Below are positions 6,755-14,951 of a DNA stretch of 20,072 nucleotides, one piece after another. Location of the stretch: the NCBI GenBank assembly GCA_003452735.1, contig DMNL01000033.1, positions 1 through 20,072 of the forward strand. Direction: 5' to 3'. Positions within the stretch are counted from its first letter, which is position 1, and each line of letters starts with the position of its first letter. A program made the position numbers and the translations under genes. Below the pieces are notes generated by a model. That model was not told the DNA's origin, made no database searches, and saw only the letters and a program-made list of their open reading frames with translations. Source of the DNA: Spirochaetaceae bacterium (GTDB lineage Bacteria > Spirochaetota > Spirochaetia > Treponematales > Rectinemataceae).

Positions 6755-7861
6755 ATGCCGCTAAATTGTGGTATTGTGGGTTTGCCCAATGTAGGGAAAT
6801 CCACTATTTTCTCCGCTCTTACAAGGGCAAAAGTGGATGCCGCAAATTATCCTTTTTGCACAATAGATCCCAATGTAGGCATTGTTCCACTGCCAGACAA
6901 GCGCTTGGATAAGCTATTCGAGATATTCAAACCAAAAAGAAAAGTACCTGCAGTTGTTGAGTTTGTAGATATTGCAGGTCTTGTTCGAGGAGCTTCGAAG
7001 GGAGAGGGTCTTGGTAATCAATTCCTTTCTCATATTCGCGAAGTTGGCATGATAGCCCATGTTGTGCGATGCTTCGATGATCCCAATGTGGTTCATGTGG
7101 CAGGCAAGATAAATCCAGCCGACGACATCGAGGTTATTCATACTGAGCTTGCACTGGCCGATTTAGAAAGCATCGACAGGAGGCTGGATAAGCTAAATCG
7201 CCAGGTCAAGGTTCAAGACCCGAATCTTAAAAAAGATATCGAAAAGGAAATTGCTGTATTGCAGAAGCTGCGTCCTGCTTTGGAAGAGGGGAAACCTGCC
7301 TCTACAATCAATTTGGAGTCCGAAGAACTAGATTACGCACGGCGCAGCTTTCTATTGACTCTCAAGAAAGAATTATTCGTCTGCAATGTGGATGAATCTG
7401 GAATCGACAATAATAAATATGTCGAAATAGTAAAATCAATTGCTGAAAAACAGGGCTCAGAAGCGGTGGTTATCTGCGGAAAATACGAAGCCGAGCTTGC
7501 AGATATAGAGGATTCTGAGGAACGGGCTGAGTTTCTTCATAGTATAGGGCTAGAGGAACCAGGACTTGATATACTCGCTCATGCTGCATACAGATTATTG
7601 GGTCTCCGCACTTTTTTTACCACAGGAGAAGACGAATGCAGGGCTTGGACAATTAAGGTGGGAGATAAGGCGCCAACCGCAGCAGGCGTTATTCATAGTG
7701 ATTTCGAAAAGGGATTTATTAAAGCAGAAGTCTATCATTACGATGATCTCATGAATTATGGTTCGGAGAATGCTGTACGAGCGGCTGGCAAAATGCGACA
7801 GGAAGGGCGCGACTACGTGGTTCAAGACGGAGACATAATTTTTTTCAAGTTCAATGTCTAG
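6755..7861 (+). CDS. ychF: YchF/OLA1-family redox-regulated ATPase
   Basis: Universal Obg-family P-loop protein that binds ribosomes and, unlike other Obg proteins, hydrolyses ATP. 368 residues, normal for the family. G1 motif G9-L-P-N-V-G-K15-S-T, switch [19 protein letters not shown], and a G4-position motif N211-V-D-E214 in place of the GTP-specific N-K-x-D, which is the known basis of ATP preference. A helical coiled-coil insert lies at about 130-200 and the C-terminal TGS domain at about 280-366 ([19 protein letters not shown] region). I chose ATG 6755 because the product then begins M-P-L-N-C-G-I-V-G like its relatives, AGAGGA lies 8 bases upstream, and the promoter -10 sits before it. 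An in-frame start at 6692 would add 21 residues unlike the family. It is not tightly linked to uvrA, which begins 74 bases later. Confidence 0.97.
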   Translation: MPLNCGIVGLPNVGKSTIFSALTRAKVDAANYPFCTIDPNVGIVPLPDKRLDKLFEIFKPKRKVPAVVEFVDIAGLVRGASKGEGLGNQFLSHIREVGMIAHVVRCFDDPNVVHVAGKINPADDIEVIHTELALADLESIDRRLDKLNRQVKVQDPNLKKDIEKEIAVLQKLRPALEEGKPASTINLESEELDYARRSFLLTLKKELFVCNVDESGIDNNKYVEIVKSIAEKQGSEAVVICGKYEAELADIEDSEERAEFLHSIGLEEPGLDILAHAAYRLLGLRTFFTTGEDECRAWTIKVGDKAPTAAGVIHSDFEKGFIKAEVYHYDDLMNYGSENAVRAAGKMRQEGRDYVVQDGDIIFFKFNV

Positions 7862-7896
7862 CAGAGCATAAATAGCTATACATCTGTCAAGCATAC

Positions 7897-7926
7897 TTGC
7901 CTTTATGCCTATGACCACAGTATGAT
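7897..7926 (+). promoter_or_regulatory. Candidate promoter immediately before uvrA (leaderless?)
   Basis: -35 TTGCCT (7897-7902), 18-base spacer, -10 TATGAT (7921-7926). The ATG of uvrA is at 7936, 9 bases after the -10, so the transcript would begin at or within a few bases of the start codon. The DNA before the ATG has only GGA three bases away as a ribosome-binding site. No LexA-type or other SOS box was recognised by eye. Confidence 0.4.
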
Positions 7927-7935
7927 TTTGGAACA

Positions 7936-10758
7936 ATGGATAAGCTGATCATCAAGGGTGCACGAGAACACAATCTGAAAAACATCGATCTCGAACTTCC
8001 GAGAAATAGGCTCATTATCATTTCAGGCTTGTCGGGTTCGGGGAAGAGCTCTCTTGCTTTCGATACTATTTTTGCAGAAGGCCAGAGGCGCTATGTAGAA
8101 TCTCTATCTGCATATGCAAGGCAGTTTCTAGGGCGGATGGATAAACCAGATGTCGATTATATCGAAGGGCTTTCTCCAGCTATTTCAATCGAACAAAAGA
8201 CAACAACGCGCAATCCTAGATCGACTGTTGGCACAGTAACCGAGGTTTATGATTATCTGCGACTTCTGTTTGCGAGAATAGGTGTTCCTCATTGTCCTTC
8301 GTGTGGTAGAGAAATTCGCGAGCAAAGTGTCGACCAGATTCTCGATGTTATTCTTTCGTGGCCAATGGACACCAAGATACAAGTGTTAGCACCTGTAATT
8401 CGAGCTCAGAAAGGTGAACACAAGAAAATACTGGAGGATGCTCTCAAACAGGGCTTTCTGAGAGCGCGGATTGACGGGCAATTCATCGAACTCGAATCTC
8501 CTCCAGCTCTCGAAAAACAGAGAAAGCATACAATCGAGCTTGTGGTGGATCGCATCAGGCTATCCGAAGAGAGCCGCCGCCGTGTTGCCGAGGCAGTAGA
8601 GACTTCGTTAGGCATAGCAAATGGAATTGTAACCATCATGCGCGAGATAGATGGCCAGCAAAAAGAAGAGTTCTTTAGCCAAAAAGGTGCCTGTCCTATT
8701 TGCGGAATTTCTTTGCCAGAGATGGAGCCGAGACTTTTTTCTTTCAATGCTCCTCAAGGTGCATGTCCTGCTTGCAGCGGTTTAGGCATGAACATGGAGT
8801 TCGACCCTGGTTTGATTATTCCAGATAAGAGCTTGTCATTCAACGAAGGTGGTTGCGCACCCTATAATCCTAATTCAGCATGGAATCGCTCAAAGTTCGA
8901 GGCACTTGCAGATCATTATCACTTTAGCCTGGATACTCCTTTCGATAAGCTACCTTCTAAGGTGATAGAAGCCATACTTTATGGTTCTGATGACAATATC
9001 CATGTTCGCTACAACAATAGAGATAAGACTGGCTATTTCGAGTATGAGTCTAGGTTTCCTGGAATCTTGGCAGACCTACGCCGCCGCTATATGGAATCGA
9101 CAAGCAACGATATAAAGGATTGGCTAGAGTCTTTCATGATCGAAAAAGAATGTGAAGTATGTCAAGGAAAAAGATTGAGGCCGGAAGCTCTTGCTGTAAC
9201 CATTGGTGGCAAGAATATCTATGAGATTTCATGCATGCCTGTAGAGGAATCGGTCCAATTCTTTAAGTCTCTTAAACTCACCAATACTGAGACTCAAATT
9301 TCAAAGCTTATTCTCAAAGAGATTATTGCACGGCTTGGCTTTTTACAGAATGTGGGGCTAGAGTACCTTACGCTCGAGCGCCAAGCATCGACTCTCTCTG
9401 GTGGCGAAGCACAGCGGATCAGGCTTGCGACACAGATAGGTAGCTCTCTCGTTGGTGTGCTCTATATCTTAGATGAGCCATCCATAGGTCTTCATCAGAG
9501 AGACAATCAGCGGCTAATCGATACACTCACATATCTTAGAGACCTTGGGAATACGCTCATAGTCGTAGAACACGATGAGCAAATGCTCCGAACAGCCGAC
9601 TATATCGTGGATCTCGGACCAGGAGCAGGCGAGCATGGGGGCTATGTAGTAGCTCAAGGCAGCGTGCAAGATGTTGCTGCCAATCCCCAGAGCATCACAG
9701 GGCAATACCTCGCAGGATCTCTCAAAATCGAAGTTCCTGCGGTGCGACGAAAAGGGAATGGCGCTTGTATCGCTCTTAAAGGCGCAAGCGAGCACAATCT
9801 CAAGAATATAGACGTAAGGATTCCTCTTGGAAGATTTGTATGCATCACAGGTGTTTCAGGCTCCGGGAAGAGTACTCTCTTGTCTGATGTATTATATCCT
9901 GCCATTTCTAACCGAGTGATGCGCTCCTCAATCCGCGAAGGATCGTATAAGAGCCTTGAAGGAATAGAATATATCGACAAAATCATCAACATAGATCAGA
10001 GCCCTATAGGAAGGACACCGCGATCTAATCCAGCCACTTATGTTGGGGTATTTACTCCAATCAGGGAACTATTCGCAAGCTTGCCCGAATCGAAAGCAAG
10101 GGGCTGGAAGCCGGGACGATTTAGTTTCAATGTCAAAGGTGGCCGCTGTGAGCATTGCCAGGGCGACGGTACTATCAAGATCGAGATGAATTTTTTGCCA
10201 GATGTATATATAACCTGCGAGGTGTGCCATGGAAAGCGATTTAACTCCGATACCCTAGATGTGAGATTTAAGGGCAAAAACATAGCCGATGTGCTCAATA
10301 TGACGGTTGAAGAAGCCAGCGAATTTTTTGCCTATATCCCTTCTATTGCCCATAAACTTCAGACGATGCTCGATGTGGGTCTTGGCTATATTCGTCTAGG
10401 ACAATCTGCGCTGACGCTTTCCGGGGGAGAAGCACAAAGGGTAAAACTCTCTCTCGAACTTGCGCGGCGGGCTACGGGGCGCACACTCTATTTTCTCGAT
10501 GAACCTACAACAGGGCTGCATTTTGCGGATGTGCGCCAACTGCTCGAGGTAATTCGTAGGCTTGTAGACAGTGGGAATACCGTAGTGATGATTGAACATA
10601 ATCTCGATGTCATAAAACAAGCCGATTGGATAATCGACCTAGGGCCAGAAGGAGGTGAAAGAGGCGGTATGGTAATAGCGGAGGGGACTCCTGAAGAAAT
10701 TGCCCTTTGTAGAGTCTCTTATACAGGCCAATACTTGCGGCGATTACTAAACATCTGA
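7936..10758 (+). CDS. uvrA: UvrABC excision repair system, ATPase subunit UvrA
   Basis: DNA damage sensor of nucleotide excision repair; a dimer scans DNA and loads UvrB. Full length at 940 residues, with two ABC modules. Module I: Walker A G31-L-S-G-S-G-K37-S, zinc finger C253-x2-C256...C277-x2-C280, signature L487-S-G-G-E491, Walker B L-Y-I-L-D-E-P-S. Module II: Walker A G639-V-S-G-S-G-K645-S, zinc finger C738-x2-C741-x19-C761-x2-C764, signature L828-S-G-G-E832, Walker [10 protein letters not shown]. The UvrB-binding region with [22 protein letters not shown] is intact. No defect is visible. The start [14 protein letters not shown] matches the family although the ribosome-binding site is very weak. 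lptD follows 56 bases downstream on the same strand, an arrangement also found in treponemes. Confidence 0.98.
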   Translation: MDKLIIKGAREHNLKNIDLELPRNRLIIISGLSGSGKSSLAFDTIFAEGQRRYVESLSAYARQFLGRMDKPDVDYIEGLSPAISIEQKTTTRNPRSTVGTVTEVYDYLRLLFARIGVPHCPSCGREIREQSVDQILDVILSWPMDTKIQVLAPVIRAQKGEHKKILEDALKQGFLRARIDGQFIELESPPALEKQRKHTIELVVDRIRLSEESRRRVAEAVETSLGIANGIVTIMREIDGQQKEEFFSQKGACPICGISLPEMEPRLFSFNAPQGACPACSGLGMNMEFDPGLIIPDKSLSFNEGGCAPYNPNSAWNRSKFEALADHYHFSLDTPFDKLPSKVIEAILYGSDDNIHVRYNNRDKTGYFEYESRFPGILADLRRRYMESTSNDIKDWLESFMIEKECEVCQGKRLRPEALAVTIGGKNIYEISCMPVEESVQFFKSLKLTNTETQISKLILKEIIARLGFLQNVGLEYLTLERQASTLSGGEAQRIRLATQIGSSLVGVLYILDEPSIGLHQRDNQRLIDTLTYLRDLGNTLIVVEHDEQMLRTADYIVDLGPGAGEHGGYVVAQGSVQDVAANPQSITGQYLAGSLKIEVPAVRRKGNGACIALKGASEHNLKNIDVRIPLGRFVCITGVSGSGKSTLLSDVLYPAISNRVMRSSIREGSYKSLEGIEYIDKIINIDQSPIGRTPRSNPATYVGVFTPIRELFASLPESKARGWKPGRFSFNVKGGRCEHCQGDGTIKIEMNFLPDVYITCEVCHGKRFNSDTLDVRFKGKNIADVLNMTVEEASEFFAYIPSIAHKLQTMLDVGLGYIRLGQSALTLSGGEAQRVKLSLELARRATGRTLYFLDEPTTGLHFADVRQLLEVIRRLVDSGNTVVMIEHNLDVIKQADWIIDLGPEGGERGGMVIAEGTPEEIALCRVSYTGQYLRRLLNI

Positions 10759-10776
10759 ATTATGGATCTGGTATTC

Positions 10777-10806
10777 TTGTCAACACTGCATTCTTCCATA
10801 TACCAT
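10777..10806 (+). promoter_or_regulatory. Candidate promoter immediately before lptD (leaderless?)
   Basis: -35 TTGTCA (10777-10782), then -10 TACCAT (10801-10806) at 18 bases spacing, or the overlapping TATACC (10799-10804) at 16. The ATG of lptD at 10815 is 8-10 bases past the -10. No purine-rich ribosome-binding site lies before the ATG. Either lptD is read leaderless from here or it depends on read-through from uvrA. Confidence 0.4.
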
Positions 10807-10814
10807 ACGAATCG

Positions 10815-13790
10815 ATGCAGCGCAAAATTGGCCTTCTTTTTTTGATTCAATTATTGCTTGTACCTCTTGCTGCCCAAGCTCAGATTCAGATTGATGAAGG
10901 CACTTCTAAGCCTGAAGATGTTGGATCCAAATCTGACAACCAAATAACTCTGACTATCGAGCAGGCTGTTAGCGCTGAATATTTTAGCCTTGAAAATGGA
11001 ACAAAAGAGCTTCGTCTTACTGGACCTCTTGTTATCCAATTGATCGATTCCAGCGGAGTGACACATACAATAAAGGCTCAATATGTTGTCTATAATCGTG
11101 ATACGAAAGAAGTAAAAGCTATAGGCTCTGTAGAATATACTCGCCAGACTGAATATAAAACAGATATCTACAGAGGTGAATCCATAGCTGTAGATCTCGA
11201 TGATAATTCTGGTGTTTTTATAGATGGCTCTTTCAATATGGAGTCAACAGCTTCTAGCTCCCGCAAACTGATAGTCCATTTTGAGTCTTTGATTTCCAGA
11301 TCTGAAGAAGTGATTTCATTGGCCAATGGATCTCTAACCGCCTGCGATGAAATAAAGCCTCATTATATTCTACGAGCAAAAAAGATCTGGCTATTCGAAT
11401 CAGGAGATTGGGCAGCATCGAATGCGATTCTATATGTAGGTGCAATACCTGTCATGTGGCTTCCTTTGTTCTATTATCCTTCTAAGGCATCGAAATTCCA
11501 TCCGGTAGTTGGTTTTCGATCTCGTGCAGGAGGTTTTTTGCAGACAACCACCTATCTTGCAGGAGCACAGAGTTCGGAAGCACAGAAGTCTTCTATGCTC
11601 TCAACCACCGAAGGAGCATTAGGTTCATTTGGAACTTATATTTCAAGAACTCAGCCCTCTAGCGAAAGCAAGAACCAGACAAATATAGCGATCTTGGGGG
11701 ATGTCTATTCATCCTTGGGGGTTTTTGCTGGGCTAAGAGGTGAATTAGCAAGTACCTATTCATACGATCTTTCCTGGCTTGTAGGAGCCGCTTTTTCGCG
11801 TTCTGTTTTTCTAGAATCGACAGGCTATTATTCTCCTTATGATAGTGCTGGTGATTATGCTTCGGTATGGAATAAATGGAAGCTTGCATCGATAGAACTC
11901 CCCATGCGCATTCTATTGAACTTCGAAGCCTCTTCAAAAAAGAATAAAACAGGACTAAAGTGGCAGATCAGTTTGCCGTTCTATTCCGATCCATTCGTTG
12001 AACAGGATTTTATGTATCGAAATGAATCTTATGATTTTTTTTCTATTCTAGGGAATTCTTCGCTCAAGACTATAGATGAACGCAGTTCTTTCTCGCAAAA
12101 AGCAAGCCTTTCGTGGTCATGGAATCCTTCTATTGAGAAAAGTAATTTTACTTTTAGGCTTTCCAACCTTTCATCATCCTTTAATTGGAAGAGCAAATAT
12201 GCTTCTACAACTGGTATGAATTCTCAAGAGCTGCACCTCAATGCGGTAGATCCTCAAAGACATTTCTTCTATCCCGACAGTGCGCGCATTATTGATAATG
12301 CTTTCACTATGTCCGGTAACATTCTGCAGAGCAAGAATATGTCGTTAAAATGGACTAGCACGAATTCAGGCTTCATAGAAGATCGATTTTATAGTTCTCA
12401 ATGGCAGAAACCTCAAGATATCGACTTCGGAAGCTGGTATTGGCTATATGGTGGGCGCAGCAACGCTGACTTGACCTCTTCTTATTCGATAGATGATGCT
12501 GGGTTGACCTTTCAGGTTTCGACAGGCGTTCTAGGGCAGCTGCAATATCGACCTTATCTCTACGATGAACGTACAAATCCTACAACTGTGCACCCTTTCC
12601 TAATTGCAGACTACGGCTACAATACAGCGTATTGGAGCACTGGAACCAAGTTATTATGGGAGCCATTTAAGAAATCCAATATCTTTTCTGCCTCTAAATT
12701 CTCTTATTCTATTCAGGGGAAAGTAGCTAGATTGGCCTACGAAGGGCTAGATGGCAGTGGAATAGATGCCTACCCTATTTATAAACTTTATTGGTTATCA
12801 TGGGACCCAACTATGATATCTGATCATTCTATGCTTACAGAGCTGTCTGCAAAGCTTGGGTCCACAACAGAGCGCTTGAGCTTTAAAGTTGCCTTGCCAC
12901 CACTTCTCGAGAGTTATACACTTTCAGGTTCGACAGCCCTAGGCCTAGCAACGATGGGGGCTAGCTACGTTATATCTCGTAAAGATTCCCTAGAGGACCT
13001 CAAGTCGACTTCATTGACCGGAAACCTTACTCTAAAGCCAACAAAAAAAATTGGGATTTCGGCAAATGCTGCTTGGGATTTCGATACTCAGGCCCCCTTA
13101 AGTCTCAGCACCGAGCTATCGGCTTGGTCGTTCAATGCACGCTTTGTGGCTCAAAAAGCAAGCGGCTATATTTTCAAGGGTAGTTCATGGATTCAGGATG
13201 GGACTCAGTATTTCAGACCTTCGACATTATCCCTATCTTGGAAACCCACAATGCGCTCAGATGTGCCATTATTCTCCAAGGATACGATTGGCTGGTCTGT
13301 CGAGGCAAATGGATTGCTTACTCTCAATCAGAATCTCATTCAATCTACAAATTCTACATTTGGAGCAAATCTTGGCTTCTCTATCAAGAATTCTACAGGA
13401 TTATCTTTTAATTTTACGCTTTCCTCTGTCAATTCCTCCTTCTGGCGATATTATGCATCCCTGCTTCCAAAATCAGATGACTTTGACCCTGAGCACTATT
13501 CTAAAAACTTTTTCTTGGACCTTTGGGACTCTATGTCTATTTGGGATATGAATAAGCTAAAGAATACGCTTTTTAAGTTACAGAGTCTAAAGGTGGGCCT
13601 TTCAATGGATGCCCATGATTGGGTATTGTCCGCAAATATTGAAGCTGGACCAGAGCTTGTCACAGCATCGTCAACTCAACCGCTGCCCCACTATGAGATG
13701 GAAGTTGCCTTCAACCTGGCAGTTACATGGAAAGATATCTCTGCAATAAAAGGTTCGATAAATTATTCTGAAGGTACATTTAAGCGATGA
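10815..13790 (+). CDS. lptD: LptD/OstA-like outer-membrane assembly protein
   Basis: Large outer-membrane protein, 991 residues, of the LptD family, which in diderms inserts lipopolysaccharide into the outer leaflet. Signal peptide 1-22 ends Ala-Ala-Gln-Ala. Residues of about 45-170 form the OstA-type repeated-strand periplasmic domain. The family signature follows: T-A-C177-D-E, P-H-Y, R-A-K-K-I-W, then the segment I211-P-V-M-W-L-P-L-F-Y-Y-P. The remaining roughly 750 residues are rich in Ser, Tyr and Trp with alternating strands, as expected for a giant barrel. C177 is the only cysteine in the whole protein, so the paired disulphides that control LptD maturation in enterobacteria cannot form. 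Treponemes are generally held to lack classical lipopolysaccharide, so the cargo may be another glycolipid. Start ATG 10815 is the only one that gives the signal peptide. Family call is confident; substrate unknown. Confidence 0.87.
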   Translation: MQRKIGLLFLIQLLLVPLAAQAQIQIDEGTSKPEDVGSKSDNQITLTIEQAVSAEYFSLENGTKELRLTGPLVIQLIDSSGVTHTIKAQYVVYNRDTKEVKAIGSVEYTRQTEYKTDIYRGESIAVDLDDNSGVFIDGSFNMESTASSSRKLIVHFESLISRSEEVISLANGSLTACDEIKPHYILRAKKIWLFESGDWAASNAILYVGAIPVMWLPLFYYPSKASKFHPVVGFRSRAGGFLQTTTYLAGAQSSEAQKSSMLSTTEGALGSFGTYISRTQPSSESKNQTNIAILGDVYSSLGVFAGLRGELASTYSYDLSWLVGAAFSRSVFLESTGYYSPYDSAGDYASVWNKWKLASIELPMRILLNFEASSKKNKTGLKWQISLPFYSDPFVEQDFMYRNESYDFFSILGNSSLKTIDERSSFSQKASLSWSWNPSIEKSNFTFRLSNLSSSFNWKSKYASTTGMNSQELHLNAVDPQRHFFYPDSARIIDNAFTMSGNILQSKNMSLKWTSTNSGFIEDRFYSSQWQKPQDIDFGSWYWLYGGRSNADLTSSYSIDDAGLTFQVSTGVLGQLQYRPYLYDERTNPTTVHPFLIADYGYNTAYWSTGTKLLWEPFKKSNIFSASKFSYSIQGKVARLAYEGLDGSGIDAYPIYKLYWLSWDPTMISDHSMLTELSAKLGSTTERLSFKVALPPLLESYTLSGSTALGLATMGASYVISRKDSLEDLKSTSLTGNLTLKPTKKIGISANAAWDFDTQAPLSLSTELSAWSFNARFVAQKASGYIFKGSSWIQDGTQYFRPSTLSLSWKPTMRSDVPLFSKDTIGWSVEANGLLTLNQNLIQSTNSTFGANLGFSIKNSTGLSFNFTLSSVNSSFWRYYASLLPKSDDFDPEHYSKNFFLDLWDSMSIWDMNKLKNTLFKLQSLKVGLSMDAHDWVLSANIEAGPELVTASSTQPLPHYEMEVAFNLAVTWKDISAIKGSINYSEGTFKR

Positions 13791-13884
13791 GCATGTGAGT
13801 CTGCCTTAAAAATTTAACAGGCGGTGAAAGCCCTAAAACCCGCCAATAAACAGCGAACAGTCAATAGACAATAGTGCAGATGAG

Positions 13885-13912
13885 ACCAAGAGGCTGGAAA
13901 GAGCTTCTTGGT
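13885..13912 (+). terminator. Terminator-like hairpin between lptD and phoH
   Basis: An 11-bp stem pairs 13885-13895 (ACCAAGAGGCT) with 13902-13912 (AGCTTCTTGGT); the only non-Watson-Crick pair is one G-U at 13892/13905, and the loop is GGAAAG. The bases after it (13913-13923) are T-rich but not a pure T run. It lies about 95 bases after the lptD stop and 46 before the phoH start. It could end the uvrA-lptD transcript or act as a leader structure of phoH. The gap 13791-13958 holds nothing else I can support as a gene. Confidence 0.5.
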
Positions 13913-13923
13913 ATTAGTATATT
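13895..13923 (+). promoter_or_regulatory. Weak candidate promoter of the phoH operon
   Basis: -35 TGGAAA (13895-13900, four of six), 17-base spacer, -10 TATATT (13918-13923, five of six). The leader would be about 29 bases, ending in AGGAG. The -35 overlaps the loop of the hairpin at 13885-13912, so both readings compete for the same bases. Confidence 0.3.
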
Positions 13924-13958
13924 ATTAAAGAAAGACTATTATTTGGATAGGAGTGCGA

Positions 13959-14951
13959 TTGAGTCCTTCACATATTGTGCTCGAAGATACCCAAGTGTTT
14001 GCCGAGCTTTGTGGCGCAAACGATTACAATCTATCTTTGATTGGAAGCCTTTTGGGGACTCATGTGCTTACAAGAGGTAATGAGCTTTTTGTCGAAAGCG
14101 ATGATCCGGCAGTACTAAGCCTTTTCTCACGCCTTATCAGTGCAATTGGAACTTCGATAGAAGAAGGCGTACCTGCTACTCCAGAGCTTATAATAGCTCT
14201 GCATGCCGAGCTTACGCCCGATGGAAGTCAATCTTTAGATGCTTCGATAGAGAATCCCGCGGAGGAAAAAGAGAGCGATATTTCAAGGTTCCTCGATAAT
14301 TGCATACAGATACCCAATGGTTTTGGTAAGGTCTTTCCGCGGTCTGCAGGGCAGAGCCTTTATCTTCAAGGCATTGCATCACATGACCTTACTTTTTCTA
14401 TAGGGCCAGCAGGAACTGGCAAAACCTATCTCGCCATGGCCTATGCGCTGAGGGAGCTCTTGACGCGATCTAAGCGGAAGCTAATTTTGACACGACCTGT
14501 AGTGGAAGCGGGAGAAAGTCTTGGTTTTTTGCCAGGTGACCTTGAGCAGAAGATAAATCCTTACCTTCGTCCTCTCTATGATGCTATGGAAGCCCTGGTT
14601 CCATACGAGACTATTAGGCGGCTCGAAGAGAGTAGGGCGGTAGAAGTGGCACCTCTCGCCTATATGCGTGGTAGAAGTCTTGCCAACTGTATAGTTATTC
14701 TAGACGAAGGCCAGAACACTACAAAAGAGCAAATGAAGATGTTTCTTACCCGGCTTGGAGAGCACACGAAAGCGATCGTTACAGGGGACATCACCCAGAT
14801 AGATCTCCCCAAGAAAACAGAGTCGGGTCTTATTCATGCCATAACCCTCCTTGCACATATAGATGAAGTATTTATAAGTAGGCTCGATGCCCGCGATGTG
14901 GTTCGGAGTTCTCTAGCCAGGAAAATTATTGAAGCTTATGAAAAAGAATAG
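13959..14951 (+). CDS. phoH: PhoH-family P-loop ATPase (YbeZ type)
   Basis: Cytosolic PhoH-like ATPase, thought to work with the endoribonuclease YbeY in rRNA processing. 330 residues from the chosen start. An N-terminal part of about 110 residues is followed by the P-loop domain: Walker A G149-P-A-G-T-G-K155-T, the family segment R-P-V-V-E-A-G-E-S-L-G-F-L-P-G, Walker B V-I-L-D249-E250-G-Q-N, and T-G-D-I-T-Q-I-D-L-P. I prefer TTG at 13959 because AGGAG ends 5 bases before it; GTG at 13953 is in frame and adds two residues, but the same AGGAG overlaps that codon. First gene of a four-gene operon; the next gene overlaps its 3' end. The pairing with ybeY two genes downstream is a widely conserved arrangement. 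Confidence 0.95.
   Translation: MSPSHIVLEDTQVFAELCGANDYNLSLIGSLLGTHVLTRGNELFVESDDPAVLSLFSRLISAIGTSIEEGVPATPELIIALHAELTPDGSQSLDASIENPAEEKESDISRFLDNCIQIPNGFGKVFPRSAGQSLYLQGIASHDLTFSIGPAGTGKTYLAMAYALRELLTRSKRKLILTRPVVEAGESLGFLPGDLEQKINPYLRPLYDAMEALVPYETIRRLEESRAVEVAPLAYMRGRSLANCIVILDEGQNTTKEQMKMFLTRLGEHTKAIVTGDITQIDLPKKTESGLIHAITLLAHIDEVFISRLDARDVVRSSLARKIIEAYEKE

Noticed and set aside
13801..13850. Possible riboswitch or terminator with GGCGG (13820-13824) and CCGCC (13840-13844)
   Set aside because: The stem is only 5 bp with a 15-base loop, no T run follows, and no known riboswitch core could be recognised. The hairpin at 13885-13912 is much stronger.
13874..14080. Short open frame on the plus strand overlapping the start of phoH
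   Set aside because: It is out of frame with phoH, most of it lies inside the phoH coding region, and it resembles no family.
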